Source of the DNA: JABWBD01 sp040768665
GTDB taxonomy: Bacteria > Planctomycetota > Planctomycetia > Pirellulales > Thermoguttaceae
DNA length: 64,000 nt
NCBI GenBank assembly: GCA_040768665.1
Contig: JAXGMN010000035.1
Span: 78,209 to 142,208 of the forward strand
Direction of reading: 5' to 3'
Shown: positions 1-8,962 of the stretch, one piece after another
Layout of the letters: each line of letters begins with the position of its first letter
Position numbering within the stretch: position 1 is the stretch's first letter
Program-made: the position numbers and the translations under genes
Notes under the pieces: generated by a model
Seen by the model: the letters and a program-made list of their open reading frames with translations, nothing else
Database searches by the model: none
What the model was told of the DNA's origin: nothing

Positions 1-1035
1 GGCGTCGATTTCCTCATCCAGCGGCAGAACCCGGACGGCTCCTGGGGTTCGGCCCGCAACACCAAGGGGCTGAACATCTACGCCCCCGTGCCCGGCGCGC
101 ACCATGCCTTCCGCACGGCCGTCACGGCGATGTGCCTATCGACGCTGATCGAGCTCGGCACGGACAGCCAGGCCGAACAACAGGCGCTCGAGCGCGGCGA
201 GGCATGGCTGCTGGAAAACCTTCCCAACCTCCGGCGCGCGAACCCCGAGGCCATTTACAACAACTGGGGCCATGCCTATGCGCTCCACGCCCTGGTCGAC
301 ATGCACGGCCGCCTGCCGGACGACAAGAAACGCCGCCGCGCGATCGAAGAGCAGATCCGCCGGCAGATCGACAGGCTTACTCGCTACGAGTGCGTCGACG
401 GCGGCTGGTGCTATTACGATTTCGAGGCCCACACCCAAAGGCCCAGCGGATCGTCGATCTCGTTCGTTTCCGCCACCGTCTTGACGGCCCTCAAAGAAGT
501 CGAGGAAATCGGCATCGAGGTGCCGGATCGCATTGTCCAACGGGGGCTGGACTCGATCCGGCGACAGCGTAAGCCGGACTTCAGCTATCTTTACGGCGAA
601 TATCTCCGGTGGAGCCCGATGTACTCGATCAACCGGCCCGGCGGCAGCCTGGGGCGATCGCAGTCGTGCAATTTTGCCACGCGGATCTGGGGCGATCAGG
701 CGGTAACCGACGAAGTCTTGATCATTTGGCTCGATCGGCTATTTGCCCGCAATCTTTGGCTCGACATGGGCCGCAAACGCCCCGTGCCGCACGAATCCTG
801 GTTTGCCGTGGCCGGCTACTTCTTCTACTACGGGCACTACTACGCGGCTCGCTGCATCGAATTGCTCGAGCCTGCCGAGCAACCCCGGTATCAGGACCTC
901 CTGGCCACCGTTCTTCTGCCGCTGCAGGAAAAGGATGGCTCGTGGTGGGATTTCCCCTTTTACGACTACCATCAACAGTACGGCACCGCCTTCGCCCTGA
1001 TGTCCCTGGCGCGATGCCGCAAGAGCGGTGGCTAG
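1..1035 (+). CDS. Squalene-cyclase-fold (prenyltransferase/squalene oxidase repeat) protein, 5' partial
   Basis: The frame is open from base 1, so the N-terminus lies outside; 344 residues and the stop are visible. QW-type repeats characteristic of the alpha/alpha-barrel of squalene-hopene cyclases appear near the start (QNPDGSWG) and near the end (LQEKDGSWW), with aromatic-rich helices between (WCYYDFE, FFYYGHYY). The family cyclises or binds polyprenoid substrates at the membrane. The acidic DXDD motif that protonates squalene is not seen in this part, although it would be expected there if the alignment with the C-terminal half of a cyclase is right. Activity as a true hopene cyclase is therefore unproven. 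It converges with the kinase gene, leaving 18 bases between the stops. Confidence 0.75.
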   Translation, partial: GVDFLIQRQNPDGSWGSARNTKGLNIYAPVPGAHHAFRTAVTAMCLSTLIELGTDSQAEQQALERGEAWLLENLPNLRRANPEAIYNNWGHAYALHALVDMHGRLPDDKKRRRAIEEQIRRQIDRLTRYECVDGGWCYYDFEAHTQRPSGSSISFVSATVLTALKEVEEIGIEVPDRIVQRGLDSIRRQRKPDFSYLYGEYLRWSPMYSINRPGGSLGRSQSCNFATRIWGDQAVTDEVLIIWLDRLFARNLWLDMGRKRPVPHESWFAVAGYFFYYGHYYAARCIELLEPAEQPRYQDLLATVLLPLQEKDGSWWDFPFYDYHQQYGTAFALMSLARCRKSGG

Positions 1036-1053
1036 ACGGGCTCTTTTACGCGC

Positions 1054-1947
1054 TCACCGACGGGCCAACGCCTCGATTTCCAAATCCACCAGCCGCCTGA
1101 CGAGTTCCCGCGGGCTTTGCGGACGGCGGAGCGGTTGCTTGGAAAGCAGCGCCGCGACGAGGCTCGCGACGCCGGCAGGCACCCGCGGTGCGACGGCTCG
1201 TAGCGAGACGGGCTGAACCTGCCGGTGTTGCTGGACGATCTCCGAAAGCGTGCTCCCTTCAAACGGCAATCGCCGGGCGATCGCCTCAAAAAGAACGACA
1301 CCCAAACTGTACAGATCGCTGCGGATGTCGGCTCCCAGTGCCGAGGTGATCATCTCCGGCGCCATGTAGCTGCACGTTCCCAGAATACATCGGTCGGCGA
1401 TGGAGCCGGTCTCGGCCGGCCGTCTCGCGAAGCCCAGGTCGAGCAGCGTGGCGTGGCCTTCGGGCGAGACAAAGATGTTCGCCGGCTTCACGTCCCCATG
1501 CATCCAGCCGGCGTCGTCCAGCGCAGCCAGGCCTTCCGCCACCTGCCGGACGATCCACAGAACCTCCGTCACATCCGGGGTCTCGGTTGCCAGCAGTTCG
1601 CGCAACGTCCGACCTTCAAGCCACGGTGTCACGACGTAGTGGGGCGGTCTGCTCAGTCGGGCCGCCAATACGGGAATGACGTGTGGATGGTCCACAGCTC
1701 GCCCTACCTGGGCCTCCCGGCGCAGCAGCGCGGCTGCCCGTGCGTCGTCCTGCCACTGGGGGTGGAGCATCTTCAGGCAGTAGGCGGGAGTGCTCTGTCC
1801 CGTTCCGCATGGCCTCGCCTGATAGACCCGGCAAATGGCTCCTTCGGCCACGAACCGGACCAGCTCCCACCTGCCCACGGTCTCAATCGGCTGGGTTCGC
1901 AAGCCTCCAGCAGCCCGACTGCGTGGGATAGTCTCGGTTCGGGTCAT
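1054..1947 (-). CDS. Serine/threonine protein kinase (single domain, PknB-like)
   Basis: A 297-residue Hanks-type kinase domain with almost nothing else; no membrane segment or sensor domain. Visible motifs are the glycine-loop region near WELVRFVAEGAICRVYQA, a VAIK-equivalent lysine in CLKMLHP, the catalytic loop HGDVKPANI, DLG in place of DFG, and APEM. The arginine of HRD is glycine, making this a non-RD kinase, which in that class usually means no activation-loop phosphorylation requirement. The ATG at 1947 (MTRTET) is chosen over an upstream in-frame start at 2031 because the extension runs into a palindromic repeat. Planctomycetes carry very many such kinases. No substrate can be inferred from the neighbours. 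Confidence 0.9.
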   Translation of the reverse strand: MTRTETIPRSRAAGGLRTQPIETVGRWELVRFVAEGAICRVYQARPCGTGQSTPAYCLKMLHPQWQDDARAAALLRREAQVGRAVDHPHVIPVLAARLSRPPHYVVTPWLEGRTLRELLATETPDVTEVLWIVRQVAEGLAALDDAGWMHGDVKPANIFVSPEGHATLLDLGFARRPAETGSIADRCILGTCSYMAPEMITSALGADIRSDLYSLGVVLFEAIARRLPFEGSTLSEIVQQHRQVQPVSLRAVAPRVPAGVASLVAALLSKQPLRRPQSPRELVRRLVDLEIEALARR

Positions 1948-1974
1948 TGGCTCGGACCAGGGCAATAGTGGCCT

Positions 1975-2061
1975 GACGAAAAAGGGGACAGACACCGCAA
2001 GTAGTAGTGGGTGAATAGACCGAAGCTGCAAGGTCTTGCGGACCCGGTCCCTTTTTTCATC
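1975..2061. repeat. Palindromic element, family G, copy 1
   Basis: A long imperfect palindrome whose outer arms are GAAAAAGGGGACAGACACCGC and its complement ending in GGTCCCTTTTTTC. The interior contains CCGCAAGACCTTG on the minus strand. Near-identical words recur at 35835-35931 (full copy) and 3336-3400 (half copy). It lies just upstream of the kinase start. Confidence 0.8.
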
Positions 2062-2274
2062 ACCGCGAAGGGAATAGATCGTACGCGAAAAGGTCTAAAT
2101 AAGAAGGATCGACCGCGACGGTCGAAGGAATTGAGCAGGTTCGCCCAAGTGCAGCAATAGTCCCTCTGAGAGGTGGCTTGGTTGTCAGCCCGCGCGAGCC
2201 ATTGCGGTCTCGATTCCTGCGGTCTAAAATAAAGGGTTTCAACTCCCTGCCACCCGAAAAGAAGGAGAGCAACG

Positions 2275-2406
2275 TTGATTCGCAAGTTCTTGGTTGTCTG
2301 TTGTTTGGGTATTTTCTGCCTCGGCACTCTCGTCGGCTGTGAAGCCCCCGCCGGGGACGCCGGTAACGCCGTACCCCCACCCACCACAACCGTTCCCGCC
2401 GAGTAA
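2275..2406 (+). CDS. Small lipoprotein, 43 aa
   Basis: A short gene starting at TTG. It is preceded by a strong ribosome binding site (AAGGAGAG, about 5 bases upstream). The product is a basic N-terminus (MIRKF), a hydrophobic stretch of about 15 residues, the lipobox L-V-G-C at residues 19-22, and a short Pro/Thr/Ala-rich tail of about 20 residues. The design is a complete signal peptidase II substrate, so the mature product would be a lipid-anchored peptide of about 22 residues. Tiny lipoproteins of this build are frequent in planctomycetes; their function is unknown. Nothing else occupies 2062-2644. Confidence 0.7.
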   Translation: MIRKFLVVCCLGIFCLGTLVGCEAPAGDAGNAVPPPTTTVPAE

Positions 2407-2644
2407 TCTGTTCTGCCGCTCTCTCGGCCAGAACCGCTCGCTCGAATTTCGAACCTGCCAGGCACACCTTGCGTGCCGTCCGCCCTACCGGAAAACGCCG
2501 ATCTCGGCACCATTCGGTGATCTGGGATGGACGCGACAGCATGTAACGTGTGCCTGTTTGCCTTTCTTGAGGGTTGTTCCGGCGGTTCGTTGAAGATTTT
2601 GCTTGACGTACCGCGACGGCGCGAGCCAGAATTGGGCATGGTTC

Positions 2645-2725
2645 AAAAACGGGGACTGGCTCCCAGCCAAATTCCCGGCAGGCCGCTGAAAAACGCATCG
2701 TGGCGAGGTGCCTGTCCCCGTTTTC
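2645..2725. repeat. Palindromic element, family E, copy 2 (minus orientation)
   Basis: Arms AAAACGGGGACTGGCTCCCA and (minus strand) AAAACGGGGACAGGCACCTC. The same element in the other orientation is at 22128-22206, sharing GGGGACAGGCACCTCGCC and GGAGCCAGTC. It is the only structure in the 2407-2813 gap. Confidence 0.8.
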
Positions 2726-2813
2726 GGGACCGCCGGAATTTCTTGGCAGTCCCAACCTCCGCAACCGGCCGTTTTCACCCCCCCGGCAATGCCCTCGCTG
2801 AAGGACCCGCACC

Positions 2814-3317
2814 ATGAAGCAGCATTACCTTCGAGTCAGCGCTGTCGCACTCCCGCTCACGTTCGTAGTCATCGCCGCGATGTTCTACAGTACCGCCGTC
2901 CGGAACGCCGCCGCCAAGGCGGACCAGCCCAAGACGGCGAAACCACAGGCCGTAGCCAAAGGAGGAGGACCGAAAACGATTAAACGCGTCGGTTCCGTGA
3001 TCGGGCTCAACGAAGAGACGATGAAGGAATACATCATTCTCCACGAACACGTCTGGCCCGAGATTCTTCAGAAGATCCGCGAATCGAATATCCGCAACTA
3101 CTCGATCTTCGTCGCCCAGTTGGACGACGGAAAGCATTACCTGTTCAGCTACTTCGAGTACGTCGGCGACGACTTCGACGCCGACATGGCCGCCATTGGG
3201 GCCGACCCGGACATGCGCGACTGGTGGAAGCTGACCGACCCGCTCCAGACTCGCATCCAGGGCACCCCGGTCGGCGACCAGTGGAAGACGATGAAACAGG
3301 TGTTCTACACCGACTGA
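2814..3317 (+). CDS. L-rhamnose mutarotase-like protein, membrane-anchored or secreted
   Basis: 167 residues. Residues about 8-30 are a signal peptide or anchor, followed by a charged linker. Residues about 55-167 match the RhaM/DUF718 ferredoxin-like fold: a hydrophobic first strand (VGSVIGL), then EYIILHEHVWPEI, NYSIFV, HYLFSYFEYVG, and a C-terminal DWWKLTDPLQ. RhaM interconverts the anomers of L-rhamnose; the catalytic His and the paired tryptophans typical of the family are present (HEHVWP, DWWK). RhaM itself is cytoplasmic and about 105 residues, so the N-terminal export or anchor segment is unusual and suggests action in the periplasm or on the paryphoplasmic side. It fits a polysaccharide-scavenging gene set. 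Confidence 0.85.
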   Translation: MKQHYLRVSAVALPLTFVVIAAMFYSTAVRNAAAKADQPKTAKPQAVAKGGGPKTIKRVGSVIGLNEETMKEYIILHEHVWPEILQKIRESNIRNYSIFVAQLDDGKHYLFSYFEYVGDDFDADMAAIGADPDMRDWWKLTDPLQTRIQGTPVGDQWKTMKQVFYTD

Positions 3318-3335
3318 CACACTGCTGGACTGGTC

Positions 3336-3400
3336 TGATGAAAAAGGGACAGGCGCCGCAAGGAGTCGTGGATGGATGGGACCGAAGATACAAGGTCTTA
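3336..3400. repeat. Palindromic element, family G, copy 3 (half)
   Basis: Begins TGATGAAAAAGGGACAGGCG and contains CCGAAGATACAAGGTCTTA, which is the complement of the core of the copy at 35835. The second outer arm is missing, so this is a truncated copy directly downstream of the mutarotase-like gene. Confidence 0.7.
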
Positions 3401-3436
3401 GGCGTGTGGCAGATGATCGCATCCCCTCCCGATTGC

Positions 3437-3472
3437 CATCAGCCCGCCTGCTTCCGAGCAGCCGGGCTGATG
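3437..3472. repeat. Palindromic element, family H, copy 1
   Basis: Arms CATCAGCCCGCCTGCT and AGCAGCCGGGCTGATG with a 4-base loop (one mismatch). The related hairpin at 52677-52710 shares AGCAGCCGGGCTGAT and the trailing GATRTGCGGG. It lies 63 bases downstream of the MFS gene end and could also act as its terminator. Confidence 0.7.
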
Positions 3473-3534
3473 TGCGGGTAAATTCTCACCTGCCGCTCGC
3501 CTTACGGAGCCGGATTCCTTTCCTGACCCTGCCG

Positions 3535-4878
3535 CTAGACCGTCCCATGCGCCAACGCCCGTCGCTTCTTTCGGCGGCGGACCTTCTTTCGTCGCGGTTG
3601 CGCCTGCGGGCCGGCGGCGGGCGGGCGGGCTAGTCCATACCCGGCGGCAACAGCTACGAGAATGCCCGCCATCGTTACGAACAGCGTGGGGTAGCGCGGC
3701 AGATCGACAAGACCGCTGAAATGGACGATCGCCCCGGCCATCGGCGCGCCTACCAATTGGCCCGTGTCGAATGCCGCCAGGATCACCATCGTTCCCAGCC
3801 CGCGGTAGCGGATGGGAAAGGTCCCGGTTCCGCTGGCGGTGATTGTCGGAAACAGGATCGCATGCGCAATGCCGAATCCGACCGCCGGAAAAACGAATTG
3901 CCACTGCGATTCCACCGCGAGAAAGAGCAGATTGCCAACGGCAAGAATCGCCAACCCGACGAGCGTCAGGCGTACCAGGCCGATCCGCTCGTGCGTGCGA
4001 CGCGTGGCGACTCGTGTGAGAATGGCCGTCGGCGAGTACACTGCGAAGAACAGGCCGATTTTTGCGATCTTCAGTTCCGCCGCGTAGGTCCGGAGAAATG
4101 TCGCCGGCAACGCCAAGGCAGCGCCCACGGCAACTCCGACCAGAAGAACCGTCCCCGGATGATAGCGACTCACCAGCGACATCAACGACGCGCGGCGTCG
4201 CCGTCGACCGGGCCCGGCCAGATTGCGGGTAGCGAGCCAGGCAAATAGGATCGCCGCCAGCGCAAGCGTACCACACAAGACGAACAAGCGGTCGACCTGC
4301 GTCCGCCCGATCGTCTGTCCGCCGCAGACCTGATCACCCACCAGGCTGCCTACGACCATCCCCATGAATCCGGATGTGCCCAGCATTCCGACCAGTTCCG
4401 CCATCCGCGCCACGGGCACCCGGCCCGAAATGAACGTGATCGATGCACCGAAAATCCCGGCGATCGCCGAGTAAAGAGCAATCCTCAGCAGGTAAATGGC
4501 CGGGCCATGGCACGTAGTAACCCCCAGGTGCGCAAAGCATACCAGGGCAAAGACAACCAGCGAGCCCAGCCAGATGCGCCGCGGGCCATAGCGATCGATC
4601 CCGGACCCAAGCGCGAACCGCATCAGCAAGCTGCCAATCATGCCCACCCCGACAATCCAGCCCAGGTGAAACTCCGTCCCGCCCAGAAGCGTCACGAAAT
4701 CCGCATAGCGGTACAACAGCGCCACAGCGACCGTGATCAGGGTATTGCCGGCGTAGGCCATCCAGAAAGGAAAGCCGTACGGGGTCCGTCGGTCGGAGGC
4801 GGTTGGGGCGGGGGAATCGTAAGATAGAGCGACCGGCGAGCCCACCGGTCGGGGTGCGGAGCGGGAAAGGCAGATCAT
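3535..4878 (-). CDS. MFS transporter
   Basis: 447 residues with about 12 hydrophobic segments in two halves separated by a basic loop (PGRRRRRASLM, about residue 225). The MFS signature appears between TM2 and TM3 as GSGIDRYGPRRIWL. The C-terminus is an Arg/Lys-rich tail (RRKKVRRRKKRR). It carries no recognisable substrate signature; the best description is a drug/sugar/oligosaccharide-type major facilitator. The ATG at 4878 is used; an in-frame TTG lies 12 bases further upstream. On the minus strand upstream, TACAAT at 4963-4958 resembles a -10 box, without a convincing -35. Confidence 0.85.
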   Translation of the reverse strand: MICLSRSAPRPVGSPVALSYDSPAPTASDRRTPYGFPFWMAYAGNTLITVAVALLYRYADFVTLLGGTEFHLGWIVGVGMIGSLLMRFALGSGIDRYGPRRIWLGSLVVFALVCFAHLGVTTCHGPAIYLLRIALYSAIAGIFGASITFISGRVPVARMAELVGMLGTSGFMGMVVGSLVGDQVCGGQTIGRTQVDRLFVLCGTLALAAILFAWLATRNLAGPGRRRRRASLMSLVSRYHPGTVLLVGVAVGAALALPATFLRTYAAELKIAKIGLFFAVYSPTAILTRVATRRTHERIGLVRLTLVGLAILAVGNLLFLAVESQWQFVFPAVGFGIAHAILFPTITASGTGTFPIRYRGLGTMVILAAFDTGQLVGAPMAGAIVHFSGLVDLPRYPTLFVTMAGILVAVAAGYGLARPPAAGPQAQPRRKKVRRRKKRRALAHGTV

Positions 4879-4953
4879 CGAAGTCAGCAAGCGTGTGCGT
4901 CAGAGCGAATTCATCTATTGTAGTAAGGCGGCCTGTCAGTGCCAGAGCAACTT

Positions 4954-5132
4954 GGCTATTGTATACCCGCCCTGTAAAGGTCGTTTAACCGCAGTGCTCA
5001 ACGGGCCGCGCGCCGGTGACCGATAGCCGCGCCGCGCTCCGCCCCAAGCGCGGCCCGTTGGGCACTGCGGTTAAACGACGAATTCGCAAGACCTTTGGAT
5101 CTTTATAGGGGGGGCTATTGTATACCCGCCCT
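4954..5132. mobile_element. Palindromic element, family J, copy 1, flanked by 20-bp direct repeats
   Basis: The 20-mer GGCTATTGTATACCCGCCCT occurs exactly at 4954-4973 and 5113-5132. Between them is a palindrome at 4982-5077 with arms CGTTTAACCGCAGTGCTCAA / TTGGGCACTGCGGTTAAACG, followed inward by GCGGGCC-type GC arms. A second copy of the palindrome, without these direct repeats, is at 62070-62200. The direct repeats look like a duplicated target or a duplicated promoter-like site. Confidence 0.75.
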
Positions 5133-5230
5133 TCGCAAGGCAAGCCGGGCAGCCAACCCAGGACACCGGTGCCAACGCGGAGGTTCGTCGCCCGACAGCT
5201 TTGCGTCACCATCGGTTTTGAGCGGAAAAG

Positions 5231-5971
5231 ATGCCCGACCCCGAAAAGACTCTTGTCACCATCGCCACCTACAACGAAATCGAAAACCTGCCCCGGCTGG
5301 TTGGCGAGATCTTTCGGCACGCCCCACAGGCCGACCTGCTTGTGATCGACGACAACTCGCCGGACGGGACGGGCCGATGGTGTGACGAGCAGTCGCTCCG
5401 GGATCCGAGGATCCATTGTCTCCACCGTCCCGGCAAGCTCGGGCTGGGTACCGCCAACGTCGCCGCAATGCGCTACGCGCTCGAGCGCGACTACCGGTTC
5501 GTGCTCAATATGGACGCCGATTTCAGCCACCCTCCCGATCGAGTGCCGAAACTGCTCGAAGCGATGGAGCCTCCGGGCGAGCAGCCGGTCGACGTCGCCA
5601 TCGGCTCCCGATATACCGCCGGCGGACGCATCGAAGGCTGGCCACTGCGTCGACGCCTGATGAGCCGTGGCGTGAATACCTGCGCACGCTGGCTCCTCGG
5701 GCTGCGCACCAGGGACTGCAGCGGCGGGTTTCGATGCTACCGCACTTCAATGCTCGCCAGGCTCGACTTCGACCGCATCCGTTCGCGCGGCTACTCCTAC
5801 TATGAGGAGATCCTCTGGCGTTTGAAATGCGAAGGGGCGCGGTTCGCGGAAGTCCCGATCACCTTCGTCGACCGGCGGCACGGCAGTTCCAAAATCGACA
5901 TGCAGGAAGCCGCTCGGGCGATGGGAACGCTCTTTCTGCTCGGCGTCAAGAACTGGACGGGCCGGCGATAG
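5231..5971 (+). CDS. Polyprenol-phosphate mannosyl/glucosyltransferase (Dpm1-like GT2)
   Basis: 246 residues, the length of a soluble bacterial Dpm1/Ppm1 catalytic domain without the C-terminal membrane segments. The GT-A start is LVTIATYNEIENLP, with nucleotide-binding VIDDNSPDGT (residues about 38-47), the metal-binding DADFSHPP (about 95-102), and the acceptor-side SGGFRCY and RHGSSKI. The family transfers mannose or glucose from GDP/UDP-sugar to a polyprenyl phosphate on the cytoplasmic face, providing donors for envelope glycosylation. The ATG at 5231 is preceded by GCGGAAAAG, an acceptable ribosome binding site. No partner flippase or glycosyltransferase is adjacent. Confidence 0.92.
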   Translation: MPDPEKTLVTIATYNEIENLPRLVGEIFRHAPQADLLVIDDNSPDGTGRWCDEQSLRDPRIHCLHRPGKLGLGTANVAAMRYALERDYRFVLNMDADFSHPPDRVPKLLEAMEPPGEQPVDVAIGSRYTAGGRIEGWPLRRRLMSRGVNTCARWLLGLRTRDCSGGFRCYRTSMLARLDFDRIRSRGYSYYEEILWRLKCEGARFAEVPITFVDRRHGSSKIDMQEAARAMGTLFLLGVKNWTGRR

Positions 5972-6198
5972 GGCGTTTGGCCGCGCCGCCGTTCCGGTGC
6001 AAAACGCGGCAAGTTATCAACCGTTCCATGCGGTTTTCGGGCCGGACTCTCTCATGACTTCTCAACAAGGTCGACCGCTGCGACAATACACCTGCGCGCC
6101 GACGGGTCCCTGGCACCAGGTCTCTCGATATCTCGGCGAATGATTCTCCCGAAGTCGATCCTCCGTTTTTTCCGAAACCGTCCTTGGTGGAGCCCGCC

Positions 6199-8544
6199 AT
6201 GCAGAACTTCTTCGCCCTGATCCTGTCCGTCGCCGCGATCTTCGCAACAACCGCCGCCGGCGCCGCCGACCGCCTTGTACTGTGGTACCGCCAGCCGGCC
6301 GACACCTGGACCGAGGCCCTGCCGCTTGGCAATGGGCGGCTTGGGGCGATGGTCTTCGGCGGCGCCGCCGAAGAGCGAATCCAGTTAAATGAGGACACGC
6401 TCTGGGCCGGCAAACCCCGCGACTACAGCCACCCCGGCGCAGCCGCCTACCTGCCCAAGCTGCGGCAACTGCTGTTCGAGGGGAAACAGAAGGAAGCCGA
6501 AGCCCTCGCCATGGAACACTTCATGAGCGTTCCACTGCGGCAATTGCCCTATCAGACGTTCGGCGATCTCATCCTCGACCTGCCGGGCCACGAAAAGGCC
6601 GTCGATTACCGGCGAGAGCTGGATCTCGATTCGGCGACGGCAAGGGTGCAGTACCGGATTGGCGATGTGACACACACTCGCGAGGTTTTTGCCAGCTTCC
6701 TCGACCAGGTCGTCGCCCTGCGAATCCGGGCCGATCGTCCCAAGCAGGTTACGTGCAGTATTAAGCTAACCACACCGCATCCGCTCGATTCGGTCGACGT
6801 CGATGGCGCAACGCTGACCATTCAAGGGCGCGTCGGCCCCTTCGAAAGCCAGTATTTCAAACCGCCGATGGGAGAAAGCGTATTGCGGTACGCCGCGTGC
6901 GTCGTCGCCCGGGCGACCGGCGGACAGGTCGAGCACCGGCGTGACGCCCTGCATGTCCAGGGCGCCGACGAACTGTGTCTCTACCTGGCGGCGGCCACCA
7001 GCTACCGCAATTACCTCGACACCGGCGCCGACCCGATTGCCCGTTGCGAGCAGGTTGCCACCGGCCTGGCGGACCGAAGCTTCGACGCGATCCGGCAGCG
7101 GCATGTTGCGGATCACCAGGGGCTCTTCCGCCGCATGTCACTCAACCTGGGCGACAGCCCCGCGAGCAAACTGCCGACCGATGAGCGGATCGCGCGGCTG
7201 GCCCAAGCGGAGGACCCCGGGCTGGCGACCCTCTACTTCCAGTTCGGGCGCTACCTGTTGATCGCGTCTTCCCGTCCCGGATCGCAGCCGGCGAATCTCC
7301 AGGGCGTGTGGAACGACAGCCTCGCTCCCTCATGGGACAGCAAATACACGGTGAACATCAACACCGAGATGAACTACTGGCCGGCCGAATCCTGCAATCT
7401 GGCCGAGTGCCACGAACCGCTCTTCGATGCCCTGGAAGACCTGGTCGTCACCGGCCGCCGCACCGCGCAGGTGCACTACAACTGCCGCGGCTGGGTGCTG
7501 CACCACAACTTCGACCTCTGGCGCGGCACGGCGCCGATCAACGCGGCGAACCACGGCATCTGGCCGACCGGCGGCGCATGGCTCTGCCAGCACCTCTGGT
7601 GGCACTACCTGTACGGCGGCGACCGGCAATTCCTCCGCGATCGGGCCTATCCGATCCTGAAGGAAGCCGCGCTGTTCTTCGCCGACTACCTCGTGGAAGA
7701 TCCCCGCAGTGGCCGGCGATGGCTGATCTCCGGGCCGTCCAATTCGCCCGAGCAGGGCGGCCTGGTCATGGGCCCCACCATGGATCACCAGATTATCCGT
7801 TCGCTGTTCGGCTGGGTGATCGAGGCGGGCGAGATTCTTGGCGTCGACGACGAGCTCTGCGCGAAGCTCCGACAGTTGCGGTCCCGGATCGCACCCAACC
7901 AGATCGGCCGGCACGGGCAACTCCAGGAGTGGCTCGAAGACCGCGACGACCCGAACAATCGCCATCGGCATCTTTCGCACCTCTGGGCCCTCTATCCGGG
8001 CGACGAGATTACGCTCCACAAGACGCCGGAGCTGGCCACCGCTGCCCGCCGTTCGCTCGACTTCCGCGGCGACGGGCCGATCGGCTGGGGCCGTGCGTGG
8101 CAGGTCAGCCTCTACGCGCGGCTTGGCGACCCTGAGCTCGCGCACGACCGGCTGGTGAAGCTCATCGCCCGCAACTCCAATCCGAATCTGCTCGACAAGA
8201 TCTGGGAAAACCGCCCGATGCCCTTCCAGATCGACGCCAATTTCGGCGGCACGGCGGGCATCGCCGAGATGCTGCTTTCGAGCCAGAACGGCCGGGTTGC
8301 CCTGCTCCCCGCTCTACCGGCAGCATGGCCCAAGGGCGAGGTGAAGGGGCTGCGTGGGCGGGGCGGGCTGGAGGTCGATCTCCAATGGGAAAACGGGCTC
8401 GCCACCCGCGCGGTGCTGCGCGCGACCTGCGATGGCCGCCACGAGCTGATCGCGCCGAAGGGCCAGGAGGTCGACGGCCCGCGAGTGATCGATCTCAAGG
8501 CGGGCGAGAAACACGAAAGCACTTTCCGGGCGAATGATTCTTGA
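6199..8544 (+). CDS. Glycoside hydrolase family 95 (alpha-L-fucosidase-type), secreted
   Basis: 781 residues, the normal GH95 length. A signal peptide (residues 1-20, ending AAGAA) precedes the start motif LVLWYRQPADTWTEALPLGNGRLGAMVFGG. The catalytic (alpha/alpha)6 barrel carries the family signatures WNDSLAPSWDSKYTVNINTEMNYWP (two active-site Asn), HHNFDLWRGTAP, SGPSNSPEQG, GWGRAWQVSLYARLGDPE and MPFQIDANFGG. GH95 enzymes hydrolyse alpha-1,2-fucosyl or, in some members, alpha-galactosyl linkages by inversion. The start at ATG 6199 is chosen because the signal peptide begins there. A decayed duplicate of the last 1.0 kb lies 3.2 kb downstream (10673-11697). Confidence 0.93.
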   Translation: MQNFFALILSVAAIFATTAAGAADRLVLWYRQPADTWTEALPLGNGRLGAMVFGGAAEERIQLNEDTLWAGKPRDYSHPGAAAYLPKLRQLLFEGKQKEAEALAMEHFMSVPLRQLPYQTFGDLILDLPGHEKAVDYRRELDLDSATARVQYRIGDVTHTREVFASFLDQVVALRIRADRPKQVTCSIKLTTPHPLDSVDVDGATLTIQGRVGPFESQYFKPPMGESVLRYAACVVARATGGQVEHRRDALHVQGADELCLYLAAATSYRNYLDTGADPIARCEQVATGLADRSFDAIRQRHVADHQGLFRRMSLNLGDSPASKLPTDERIARLAQAEDPGLATLYFQFGRYLLIASSRPGSQPANLQGVWNDSLAPSWDSKYTVNINTEMNYWPAESCNLAECHEPLFDALEDLVVTGRRTAQVHYNCRGWVLHHNFDLWRGTAPINAANHGIWPTGGAWLCQHLWWHYLYGGDRQFLRDRAYPILKEAALFFADYLVEDPRSGRRWLISGPSNSPEQGGLVMGPTMDHQIIRSLFGWVIEAGEILGVDDELCAKLRQLRSRIAPNQIGRHGQLQEWLEDRDDPNNRHRHLSHLWALYPGDEITLHKTPELATAARRSLDFRGDGPIGWGRAWQVSLYARLGDPELAHDRLVKLIARNSNPNLLDKIWENRPMPFQIDANFGGTAGIAEMLLSSQNGRVALLPALPAAWPKGEVKGLRGRGGLEVDLQWENGLATRAVLRATCDGRHELIAPKGQEVDGPRVIDLKAGEKHESTFRANDS

Positions 8545-8962
8545 AAGCGACAGCAGGTGAAGCGGAGGGCTTCGGCAGAGGCGGCGCGAAGACAGTGACC
8601 TTGGGGGCCGCGAAAATGGAGAGGAAAACCACGGCATGATCAGCGGGCGTCGGCTTGCCTGTGGCGATCTCCGAGCCTGCCGCAGGGAGCATCGACTGCT
8701 CATCAATTTCGGCGCCCCTAACTGCAAATTAAGAAAGGATGGTTTTGGGGTCGCAGCTGGGTGGGTGAAAACTCAGTGGTTCTATCGGCTGATTCGACCT
8801 CCGGTTCTGTTCCACCGATTTATTCATCCGTGCCCCGGCTTTGCCATCCGTGCTATCAGAACAACTCAAGGACAAAGTAGCACGGATGGCAAGGCCGGGG
8901 CACGGATGAAAATGAGGAAGAAAAATGGAAACCCAGCAAGCCGATCGTATGCCCCCGTTTTC
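8545..8962. other. Non-coding stretch with a 30-bp inverted repeat
   Basis: No gene is recognisable. A truncated left end of palindrome family A (TTTTGGGGTCGCAGCT) is at 8743-8757. A near-perfect 30-bp inverted repeat occupies 8825-8854 and 8879-8908 (arms starting CATCCGTGCCCCGGCTTTGC, one mismatch, 24-base loop). The stretch at about 8763-8822 resembles 11742-11800 downstream of the GH95 pseudogene copy, suggesting the duplication extended past the gene. Confidence 0.7.
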
